A DNA stretch of 36,661 nucleotides, taken from a virus. Shown piece by piece: positions 32,401 through 36,661 of this stretch. The number at the start of each line of letters is the position of its first letter. Position 1 is the first letter of the stretch. Position numbers and translations under genes: made by a program. The stretch covers positions 1-36,661 of IMG/VR virus record IMGVR_UViG_3300007539_000064; one strand, given 5' to 3'. The notes under the pieces are model-generated. The model worked only from the letters and a program-made list of their open reading frames with translations, was not told the origin of the DNA and did not search any database.

Positions 32401-33470
32401 GCTTGTACACCTCCTGGCGTAGTAGGAGGATCAATAGTTACTGTAGGTGCATTTGTATAGCCTGCACCTTGGTTATTAATAGTCACACTACCAACAACAG
32501 AATAATAGTCTTGAGTAGGTCTAGCAGTTGTAAATACTTTATCAAACAAGCCGTCAGCAATAATTGCATAGGTACCAAAGTCACTAACAGAGTTTGAGAT
32601 TGAAAGATATCCGCCTGTAGTTGCTTGGAAGCCAACTCTTGTAAAAACTGAGAAGCAACTAACAATCTGTGTATAACCTTCATTAAGTAGCCAAAAGCCA
32701 ATACCGCCCTGTGCAACTTGTGTAAATGCGTCAGCAACAAACGATCTTACAAGACTTCGCTGATCGTAAGCAGAACCATCAACTTTCATACCGTTGCCGC
32801 CACCGTTGTCATTTACACGTTTTTCAAATGGTACATTAGGATCATTTATAATTGGTCTAGCACCTGCTGGTACACCTGGAATCTGTTCTGTTTCAAACGG
32901 AATAAATTCAGTACCGTCATTTAACCAAGGACCATTCATGTTTGTACAGTTTTGTACATACGGCGAAACGGTTACAAGTGCGCCTGGTCTAATTTCTGCA
33001 CACCAACCTGGATCTGCTAATCCTCTAAATGTAAGTTGGAACAAGTAACATGCACAATCCATATAAAAAATTGTTTGTGTTTTATTGTTTGGCCAAACTT
33101 GACAGTTACGTAAACTATCGCCTCTAACAGTCATACGTTCTTTTAACGTAATTGGGTTATCTTCGTAATAGTCTCCTGGTGCAACTTTAATAGTTGATCC
33201 TGCTGGTGCTGCTTCAACAGCAGATTTAATTGTTCTTTTTGCACGATCAGGACCTGCACCTAATCCATCATTTTCATCACTACCTTGTAATGACACATAA
33301 TAGACTAGTGTATCAGTAGGACCACTTGAACTACCTGTAACTTTTAGATCGCCGTTAATTTCAACAGTGCCGCTACTTGGGTTAAGTTCAATTGTACCGT
33401 CACCTTTAATAACAAGTTGACGGTCTCCTATTTTCCTATCGTGTAATATCTGCTGCTTTACATACTTCAT
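26484..33470 (-). CDS. Giant fibre/virion protein with eight cysteine-unit repeats (2328 aa)
   Basis: Likely a tail fibre or virion decoration. An N-terminal VINGDL-type module (GTIELNPSSGTVEINGDLKV, ~25-44) is shared with the 441-aa gene. A right-handed beta-helix-like region follows (~60-330: VYYVSLQGSDENDG, MTVRGDSLRNCQVW, VTVSPYVQNC). From ~455 to ~1560 come eight ~150-aa units, each starting YDxxKCxRDxxxIxDAVxxDxxxGTNxxSIxAGxAYxxxxA (units near 455, 600, 743, 905, 1057, 1197, 1353, 1515). The C-terminal third is shaft-like, with GQVRFNTDLQFYEGYNGVNW near 2000. No S74 domain. The ATG directly follows the TAA of the 110-aa gene, with GGAAG upstream. The next gene's beta-helix and cysteine unit are homologous, so the two giants are partly paralogous. 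Confidence 0.88.
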   Translation of the reverse strand: MKYVKQQILHDRKIGDRQLVIKGDGTIELNPSSGTVEINGDLKVTGSSSGPTDTLVYYVSLQGSDENDGLGAGPDRAKRTIKSAVEAAPAGSTIKVAPGDYYEDNPITLKERMTVRGDSLRNCQVWPNNKTQTIFYMDCACYLFQLTFRGLADPGWCAEIRPGALVTVSPYVQNCTNMNGPWLNDGTEFIPFETEQIPGVPAGARPIINDPNVPFEKRVNDNGGGNGMKVDGSAYDQRSLVRSFVADAFTQVAQGGIGFWLLNEGYTQIVSCFSVFTRVGFQATTGGYLSISNSVSDFGTYAIIADGLFDKVFTTARPTQDYYSVVGSVTINNQGAGYTNAPTVTIDPPTTPGGVQATGTASIDPATGKVVAVSINEQGSGYDFIPTITFTGGGFSIPATGTVNLITNRIVEVDSLRDIPQTGSIITFEGDETKYYVTESNITTQPFIYDETICRRDIQRIIDAVSGDSALGTNYQSINAGRSYLRATSQKVLNQQLAPTIYGIEAARDEMLKCVPDTDPANLDYRYNIIENFAIITNTITQGDSTAVPDVVYNELTNIDSGVIAAKDNIVQNKDFIIDEVVNYISDQFTDLSYNQDKCERDVRQITTAVAYDTALGTNYSSVTAGRAYARANASVVYQKQKVQTIAAYQYLKTLMLALPNVAASSTATSRVNNAMDEIIEILSRGDSTSADDYTYPSPTGVIAARENARDQLVNNKDFIQEEIIKWVDVNYPTLDYDQDACYKDVGHIVDGLVYDILYGGNYATRDVAQAYFVGTASQLGADETTATIAAYGRLKEITTQILQGDPVFRSTGNLLVQDTSAANATGVEAERADDYIDIIIEVINTGALTNLPEVQYPSVLWAAADVQAARSSLFAAQDNFATNITSYLLTTYPNFTYDRTKCKRDVELILDAVVRDVKLGTNHNSIQAGQAYQRATATYFDVAQKPATIISIRYLKTLAAAGAAGSSVAVERVNDRFDIILNLIEFADQTLTTVPDGGFGAQVALPSEGRTFPAPTPASQELIDANRLLQANRDFLVEDTIKYIANNYFVYDSAKCARDTALILDAVTYDLVLGTNYNSIQAGLAYYNANASLVISDQLIETVAAITYLRTEVATLVAADSASVTACNDLFDEIIDILQNGVGNADPLTFTDPGSDVNKAYARTLLQSNRTFIISELIAWINLSFPTLVYDQAKCERDTGYIIDAVSHDIQYGTNFATRTAALAYFEGTASQIPASQKDETIAAYQQLIDIADDVIIENRAGQTLTGNPASSAEMDELAGLVTYIVDVLQEESTENLPSLYEPDLTWVASNLTNSRDLILASGDSSQSDLVQSVIDYINTSLNGLSYDEAKCRRDSEYIIDSVSHDMLYGGNRSILVSTRAYFDDGVSTIAGQESQTADAIEHLRDISVSVIEGVPIAPQPGNSETQDLSGTFGTSTESEVANELYNILILAITDSLGLGTTPQNTNPDYSWISSSLVEAADNILTNSTTYQQQVIDYITQNIIGFRYNVEKCRRDTNYIIDAAVYDMMYGGNKQTRRAAEAYYSGTILSAASEGNADQQDITEFTYKHLARVLSDVAQNIDITPSGTPTLLQETDGTNGSAAAGLILKTLVYKIAEVIETTVISESGNTVYLPIEQDHNYEGLASMADYADRQLIMFKAQDIEDEAIRLLNLEYGGVAELTLFPGVLSVEKGTLGNMQRVSTVSTSGHAFEYVGAGITYNALPFFGGSPIAANEIVETNTGKVFAGGTVDQIGNFRVGNFFAVNALTGAITLNANQIDLTGIASIGPFQRFGIPVGVELKEVSDNTNLIASTGTADINTVPTQNAVVQFLSNNYLNKITGGTVEGDVTFELDIAVDGGDLTTTASEFNLVNDNANTVNFAGGAANINIGDLIGTTTINNSLVVKDDIKLGENPTTNVTTDSLTVNLLNTTVTTVNAMGDATTIIIGADTGTMTINNDFVVIDSDKSIQVPVGDTSARPSVPVIGQVRFNTDLQFYEGYNGVNWSSLVGTIDADQDTFIRPETGPGTDEDTLEFYADGSKRMYLNASELDVDESVDITINSDTQSRSTESGAVVVTGGMGIGGNLYVGGTIGGDIQIGHLGTSTLTIRGETVYAPDTIRLITDAPDSAADDIVYPLTLAHHTTTGAITSGAGTGMKFELETFLNNFETAAQVDVVSTDVTGGGEDFDMIISTMHNGLLTEKFRISELNSTFTTNLVVDGILDAAGFTGSIFADDSTEIIDAVNNKITVVNADIGTLILTSDLEVQYGGTGASTFTENGILYGNTADPVQVTDAAGTSDASESFQILTVTSDVDSTPVWTDTIDGGSF
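28880..32125 (-). repeat. Eight ~430-490 bp coding repeats
   Basis: Repeats encoding the KCxRD units of the 2328-aa protein. Marker blocks such as tctcttctacatttttc or tctctacgacattttgc occur near 32105, 31670, 31240, 30755, 30298, 29880, 29410 and 28925. The most regular part is the 40-residue Cys segment; linkers differ in length. Confidence 0.8.
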
Positions 33471-33803
33471 TTATACTTCCAAATAACTTATTGTCGCATT
33501 CAGTTTATCCGAATCCGGACTAATCATTACTATTCTGTCACCTTCTTCTAAAATCAATCTCTCAACATTAAAAGAAAATGTTTCCTGAGCAGGCATAGAT
33601 ATATTGTTAAGGACTTTATTATCGTCTGATTTAACTCCGCCACTTCCTTGTATTACATGCATATCAAAACTACTGTCGTTTACACTTGTAGTCGAAGTAG
33701 AATAGTTGCTAACTAATACGGTCGTGATGGCATATTTTTTTCCTGCTGGAACATCTAGCAATGTTGTATCAGTTTCGAGTATTTTTACACTGTTAATCGC
33801 CAT
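33471..33803 (-). CDS. Small virion-like protein (110 aa)
   Basis: Function not known. The sequence MAINSVKILETDTTLLDVPA, then KKYAITTVLVSNYS, SFDMHVIQGSGG, QETFSFNVERLILEEGDRIV and LNATISYLEV alternates short hydrophobic strands and looks like an all-beta sandwich, as in head or fibre decoration proteins of tailed phages. No signal peptide, no cysteine, no enzyme motif. AAGGAAG precedes the ATG by 4 nt. It sits between two fibre-type genes, 9 nt after the 441-aa gene and directly abutting the 2328-aa gene (TAA next to ATG). It may be an attachment or capping partner of those fibres; inferred from position. Confidence 0.7.
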   Translation of the reverse strand: MAINSVKILETDTTLLDVPAGKKYAITTVLVSNYSTSTTSVNDSSFDMHVIQGSGGVKSDDNKVLNNISMPAQETFSFNVERLILEEGDRIVMISPDSDKLNATISYLEV

Positions 33804-33812
33804 CTTTCTTCC

Positions 33813-35138
33813 TTAAAAAATAATACTATAAAGCAGAGCCTTATTCCTGCTTATTAATTCGTCTTGTGTACCTAATTCGTTTATAAAATATAAACCTGTG
33901 CCGCCGTCAGCTTCGTCTTTTGCATATATCTTTGTACCATCAGTTGGTGGTGTTGCTTCTGTATCAGTTAATGCCGGATCTGTTAATTTAGGAAATAACA
34001 TAGGTGTTAATACTTGCACATCACCTAAATTATTACCTGATAATACCAAATCACTATCAAGTGCAGTTGACGAAATTGTACTTCCATCTATGCTTACTTG
34101 AGCAATTTCTGCAGACGTTTCAAAAAAGTTTGCAATTTCACTGCCATCTACAGTAAGTCTAATTTTACTTAGAGGTGTAATACCATCTAGTGTACTAAAT
34201 GCTTCTACTTTTGTTGTTCCGTCTGGTTCAATAGCATTAATTCTATATTGCCAATTGTACTTGTGATAATCTCTAACATAATCTTTCAAATACTGTACAT
34301 TAGGAATAGCATCTGGTTCATAATCTGGCCAATCTGCTCCTGACAATCTGTCAGAATTTGTAGGAACATTTTTTATTTCACTGCCGTCATATTCAGCAAG
34401 GCGTTTTTCATAATCAAGTGTGCCTGATACAGAAACAACGCCGCCTAAACTTGATCCCGGTAACAAGTTAAGATCATTACCATCTTCAGTTTTAATGCTG
34501 CTTGTATAGATACCTAAGTATCCTGAACCTTCTAAACCAAACTTAAATGCACCTGCGTTTGCTTCTAGTGTACCGTTAGTATATGAAAGTAAGTTTTCAT
34601 CGTAAAATATAACAGCATTTGGCAATGTGCCTCTGTCCATTATGATACCTGAAATTTCATCGCCGCCAATGCCGGTTGCAATTACTCTTTGTATGTTACC
34701 ATCACTTACATATGCACCAAAACCTGATGAATCTACAGGAGTGCTTAATGTAAAGTCTGCAAATAATTCAACTTTAGTAGGATCAACAACATTTACATAG
34801 TAAGTGTTATTGTTTAATTCTATCATTCCTAAAACATTAGTAATGATTACTTCGCTACCATCAGTAAAACTGTGCGCATCTGATAATGTTATTCGAGCAG
34901 GATTTGCTTGTGTAATACCAGTAATATCATATAGTGTATTAGATTGATTGTTTAGTGTTAGAGTCTTGTCACTTACAATTAATTCAGACGAAGTAATCGA
35001 AGTTTGGGAACCATTGACATCTAAGTCACCATTGATAACGACTGTGCCGGAACCTACATTAATTTCAATAGTTCCGCCATCGTTAATTGTTAACTTATAA
35101 TCGTCGACTCCATACTGCTCGATTCTAGACGCTGACAT
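33813..35138 (-). CDS. Fibre-type virion protein (441 aa)
   Basis: Probable structural protein. The N-terminal module (LTINDGGTIEINVGSGTVVI then NGDLDVNG, ~14-43) matches the start of the 2328-aa protein. Residues ~75-150 form an FCCH-like small beta domain of a type common in phage fibres (ARITLSDAHSFTDGSEVIIT, LNNNTYYVNVVDPTKVELF). The middle is glycine-rich, and ~270-300 has PDYEPDAIPNVQYLKDYVRD. The C-terminal DGTKIYAKDEADGGTGLYFI ends with LISRNKALLYSIIF, a stretch seen in short fibre ends. GGAG stands 9 nt before the ATG. It is 13 nt from the 149-aa gene and likely shares its transcript. Name not assignable. Confidence 0.75.
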   Translation of the reverse strand: MSASRIEQYGVDDYKLTINDGGTIEINVGSGTVVINGDLDVNGSQTSITSSELIVSDKTLTLNNQSNTLYDITGITQANPARITLSDAHSFTDGSEVIITNVLGMIELNNNTYYVNVVDPTKVELFADFTLSTPVDSSGFGAYVSDGNIQRVIATGIGGDEISGIIMDRGTLPNAVIFYDENLLSYTNGTLEANAGAFKFGLEGSGYLGIYTSSIKTEDGNDLNLLPGSSLGGVVSVSGTLDYEKRLAEYDGSEIKNVPTNSDRLSGADWPDYEPDAIPNVQYLKDYVRDYHKYNWQYRINAIEPDGTTKVEAFSTLDGITPLSKIRLTVDGSEIANFFETSAEIAQVSIDGSTISSTALDSDLVLSGNNLGDVQVLTPMLFPKLTDPALTDTEATPPTDGTKIYAKDEADGGTGLYFINELGTQDELISRNKALLYSIIF

Positions 35139-35151
35139 TTATATCTCCAAC

Positions 35152-35601
35152 TTATGATTGTCTTGGTAGAGATACACTTAATACTGCGTTTGGTACACCT
35201 GAATCTTCTCTTGCATCTGGATGATTACCAATTTCGTAAATTACATTGTCTGCTTTGTCACCATCTGGAGGTGTAGCAGTACCTTTTGCAGTATTTTCAA
35301 TTTGTACTGTTCTGTTACGAAGTTGTGTTACTTGATAAACTGTTGAGTCAGAACCAGTTGCATCAATTCTAAATGTACCTTCTGGCATACTTCCGTTGCC
35401 TTCTGTTGTTAATTTTAGAACTTCGCCTGCTGTTGGATCTGCATTGTCGCTATCTAAGCGTACCCAGAATTGGTTAGCACCTTTTACTTTGTAAATGTGT
35501 GCTGCTGTAGTTGCTTCTGAACCACCTGTAAAATAGTGACGGCTTACAGCAATTCTACCTGTACCGTATCCTATTTTTGATTTATTAATTGGACGTCCCA
35601 T
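35152..35601 (-). CDS. Conserved marine T4-like virion protein (149 aa)
   Basis: A small structural-type protein opening MGRPINKSKIGYGTGRIAVS, a start that I associate with a conserved virion protein family of marine T4-like phages. The body is beta-rich and basic (YKVKGANQFWVRLDSDNADP, TFRIDATGSDSTVYQVTQLR, RTVQIENTAKG), with a C-terminal VLSVSLPRQS. No enzyme motif. AAGGAG lies 9 nt upstream of the ATG. It is the first gene of the fibre operon, driven by the late promoter at 35683-35691 through an unusually long structured leader. Exact position in the virion is unknown. Confidence 0.75.
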   Translation of the reverse strand: MGRPINKSKIGYGTGRIAVSRHYFTGGSEATTAAHIYKVKGANQFWVRLDSDNADPTAGEVLKLTTEGNGSMPEGTFRIDATGSDSTVYQVTQLRNRTVQIENTAKGTATPPDGDKADNVIYEIGNHPDAREDSGVPNAVLSVSLPRQS

Positions 35602-35678
35602 TTGTTTCTCCTTTTTGACGTTCTAGGTCTACGCGGCGGGCACCGCATAAGTCCTCATCGAGAGGCGCTCCTCTTGAC
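35602..35678 (-). promoter_or_regulatory. GC-rich structured 5' leader of the fibre operon
   Basis: 77 nt from predicted start to ATG, much richer in GC than its surroundings. GAGG-AGCG-CCTC and CCTC-TCGAT-GAGG (35674-35652) compete for the same CCTC, giving two exclusive hairpins; GCGG...CCGC (35646-35633) forms another. A clear AAGGAG follows. Confidence 0.55.
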
Positions 35679-35682
35679 ACAA

Positions 35683-35691
35683 GTATTTATC
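35683..35691 (-). promoter_or_regulatory. Late promoter motif for the fibre operon
   Basis: GATAAATAC on the minus strand, 81 nt before the ATG of the 149-aa gene. It lies 30 bp downstream of the terminator of the non-coding RNA, so the two units are insulated. Confidence 0.75.
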
Positions 35692-35720
35692 CAAAAGATT
35701 AAAATGGGTTATTATGTCAT

Positions 35721-35755
35721 AAAAAAAGGCCTACTAAAATATAGCAGACCTTTTT
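35721..35755 (-). terminator. Strong rho-independent terminator of the ncRNA
   Basis: Minus strand 13-bp stem AAAAAGGTCTGCT / AGTAGGCCTTTTT with a 7-nt loop, then a run of seven T. Two of the pairs are G-U on the minus strand and would be C-A mismatches on the plus strand, so it is built for minus-strand RNA. Confidence 0.85.
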
Positions 35756-35977
35756 CTATAATATGTGATAGGTTGGACTACTGATTACCAACAACCGCAC
35801 TATGCCCCATCAGGCTCAAAACAGCACGGAACCTCACAATAGAATGGTTAGTTCTACTTTTCCTGCAACTCCTAGTCTCCTAAGTCTTGCAGCGCCACCA
35901 CAGCGTGTGAGTCAAGTTAATGCCTGGGTAAGCATCGTTTCCTTGCACTATCTAACTCGGACCGTCGTCTTTGTTAT
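35721..35977 (-). ncRNA. Candidate structured non-coding RNA (~255 nt)
   Basis: A gene-sized stretch with no credible protein on either strand but a full set of RNA-gene signals: a TTGACA/TATATT promoter, several stable hairpins and a terminator. Stems on the minus strand: CAAG/CTTG around ATGC/GCAT (35945-35913); CACA/TGTG (35909-35899); CTGCAA/TTGCAG enclosing CTTAG-GAGA-CTAGG with a GNRA loop (35892-35863); TAGAA/TTCTA (35856-35840); AGGTTC/GAGCCT (35834-35812); GGTTG/CAACC (35796-35771). At least four pairs across the stems and terminator are G-U on the minus strand, which would not pair on the plus strand. It is not a tRNA, RNase P RNA or tmRNA by visible signatures. Function unknown. 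Confidence 0.7.
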
Positions 35978-35983
35978 GTACTT

Positions 35984-36011
35984 AATATAACATCTAAAAA
36001 AAGTTTGTCAA
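35984..36011 (-). promoter_or_regulatory. Sigma70-type promoter for the ncRNA
   Basis: Minus strand TTGACA (36011-36006), 16-nt spacer, TATATT (35989-35984). The -35 overlaps the TGA stop of the 70-aa gene. Predicted start near 35977. Confidence 0.65.
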
Positions 36012-36220
36012 CGATAATCTTGATCTTTTTTTTCAATTTTTTCTATTTTTGTTGCAAATTTTCTATCTTTGAAATCATCTGCAAGATATTGCACTCTGTC
36101 GCCAATTTTTAGATCATACAAACGTGGATCAAACACAATATCTTTACGTGTCGCTTTCCAACGATCTGGTCTAATAAATCCATGCATTTTTAATTTTTTA
36201 TATACTGTACCTGTTTCCAT
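36008..36220 (-). CDS. Small basic protein, unknown (70 aa)
   Basis: Not recognised. The product is rich in Lys, Arg and Asp; residues ~36-50 (LYDLKIGDRVQYLADDFKDR) with a following KIEKIEKK look like an SH3/KOW-type small barrel, which in other proteins binds RNA, DNA or peptide. No membrane segment. AAGGAG lies 8 nt before the ATG, and a late-like motif TGTAAATAC (36236-36244) lies within 24 nt, overlapping the T-run of the gp23 terminator. Downstream, its stop codon is part of the -35 box of the ncRNA promoter. Being the gene after gp23 suggests a capsid-phase role; that is inference only. Confidence 0.65.
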   Translation of the reverse strand: METGTVYKKLKMHGFIRPDRWKATRKDIVFDPRLYDLKIGDRVQYLADDFKDRKFATKIEKIEKKDQDYR

Positions 36221-36235
36221 TAGTATCTCCTTACA

Positions 36236-36244
36236 GTATTTACA
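36236..36244 (-). promoter_or_regulatory. Late-like promoter motif for the 70-aa gene
   Basis: Minus strand TGTAAATAC, 15 nt before the ATG. One base off the usual ATAAATAC core. The predicted start near 36231 places AGGAG at the very 5' end of the mRNA. Confidence 0.45.
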
Positions 36245-36245
36245 T

Positions 36246-36269
36246 AAAAATAGGCCCCACAGGGCCTAT
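36246..36269 (-). terminator. Rho-independent terminator after gp23
   Basis: Minus strand ATAGGCCC-TGTG-GGGCCTAT followed by a short T-run: an 8-bp GC-rich stem with a 4-nt loop, 23 nt past the gp23 stop. Confidence 0.85.
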
Positions 36270-36292
36270 CTTAAAAATATATATTCTAAAAC

Positions 36293-36661
36293 TTACGCGA
36301 AGCTTAGGTTTGCTGTTGTTACACCAACTAGACCTAGGTAATCTGCTGCATTGCCTAGTGACGATGCTGCGTTTGATAGTTCTACGTAACCATAACGTGT
36401 CATGAATGACACTGTTGGTTCGAATGTTGATGGATCTAGTACAACACCACTGCTCATTAATGGAATGTATGGGCAGTAGAACGCTGCTGCGTCTGATTCT
36501 GATGTACCTTTGTAGCCAACTAGAACATTGTCATTACCTGCATATGTGTTTACATATACTTTCATGCTGTTGTTTAGTGTACCAACCATTTTTGTGTTTG
36601 TTGGTGCTTCAAATGTACCTTCTGTTGTACGAGCAAATGCAGATGTTGTTGCACTTTGTAG
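36293..36661 (-). CDS. gp23: Major capsid protein gp23, C-terminal end (partial)
   Basis: C-terminal ~122 residues of the T4-type major head protein. Diagnostic: NSMKVYVNTYAGNDNVLVGY then KGTSESDAAAFYCPYIPL and FEPTVSFMTRYGYVEL, matching the KVYVDPYA...VGYKG...DAGxFYxPYxPL...F.P...F.TRYG end of gp23 proteins. The frame is open to the right edge (first codon at 36661-36659), so the ATG at 36589 is internal. The very C-terminus (SNAASSLGNAADYLGLVGV to SFA) extends past the usual short end after TRYG. A strong terminator follows, as expected for a very abundant transcript. The domain with the prohead protease site is outside the window. Confidence 0.93.
   Translation of the reverse strand, partial: LQSATTSAFARTTEGTFEAPTNTKMVGTLNNSMKVYVNTYAGNDNVLVGYKGTSESDAAAFYCPYIPLMSSGVVLDPSTFEPTVSFMTRYGYVELSNAASSLGNAADYLGLVGVTTANLSFA

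Noticed and set aside
33813-35138. Ubiquitin-activating (E1 FCCH-like) function for the HSF/HGL domains
   Set aside because: Such small beta domains in phage fibres share a fold pattern only; no adenylation or thioester domain is present.
35721-35977. tRNA, tmRNA, RNase P RNA, 6S RNA or group I intron as identity of the ncRNA
   Set aside because: No T-arm GGTTCRA with CCA end, no tag-peptide frame, no GAGGAAAGTCC-type RNase P core, no group I core segments, and no clear long end-to-end hairpin as in 6S RNA.
35802-35990. 62-aa open frame on the plus strand in the ncRNA region
   Set aside because: No Shine-Dalgarno site, odd composition (Ser/Pro/Leu), and G-U pairs plus promoter and terminator all point to a minus-strand RNA instead.

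Overview
The window looks like the virion-morphogenesis region of an AT-rich marine T4-like myovirus. Recognisable T4 homologues are the major capsid protein gp23 (3' end only, right edge), neck proteins gp13 and gp14, tail sheath stabiliser gp15, tail sheath gp18 and tail tube gp19. The low GC, the small proteins beginning MALP and MGRP, the DUF3310 gene, the Nudix hydrolase and the fibre architectures resemble myophages of cyanobacteria and SAR11 (Pelagibacter). The choice of host is an inference; nothing here fixes it. No tRNA, integrase, transposase or CRISPR array was seen.

Layout, right to left, mostly minus strand. gp23 ends with a hairpin terminator and is followed by a 70-aa protein. 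A 290-bp stretch without a protein follows. It has a sigma70-type promoter, a run of stable hairpins and a strong terminator, so it reads as a dedicated non-coding RNA gene. Next comes a fibre/virion block of 149, 441, 110, 2328 and 3367 aa. The two giant genes cover about 17 kb, share a beta-helix-like head and a cysteine-containing helical unit, and the larger ends in a peptidase S74 intramolecular chaperone. A separate sigma70-type promoter lying in a 47-bp inverted repeat then leads a small module: a 57-aa virion-like protein, a 132-aa unknown, a glycosyltransferase and an 842-aa protein of tandem ~100-aa repeats.

The plus-strand block gp14-gp15-Nudix (9423-12501) runs convergently into the repeat protein and diverges from gp13 at a back-to-back pair of late promoters. 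Left of gp13 lie two methyltransferase-like genes, a lone plus-strand DUF3310 gene with its own promoter, then gp18, gp19, a tail-tube-like baseplate protein, a 151-aa virion-like protein and a fibre gene that is frameshifted and runs off the left edge.

Regulation. A T4-like late promoter motif, (G/T/A)ATAAATAC, precedes most structural transcription units. It occurs in three arrangements: a short leader with a Shine-Dalgarno site; a long hairpin-rich leader (both before fibre-type genes); and immediately against the ATG with no Shine-Dalgarno site, which predicts leaderless late mRNAs. Three units instead carry TTGACA-type promoters: the DUF3310 gene, the 57-aa/glycosyltransferase module and the non-coding RNA. 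All functional statements rest on reading the sequence; no search or folding program was run.
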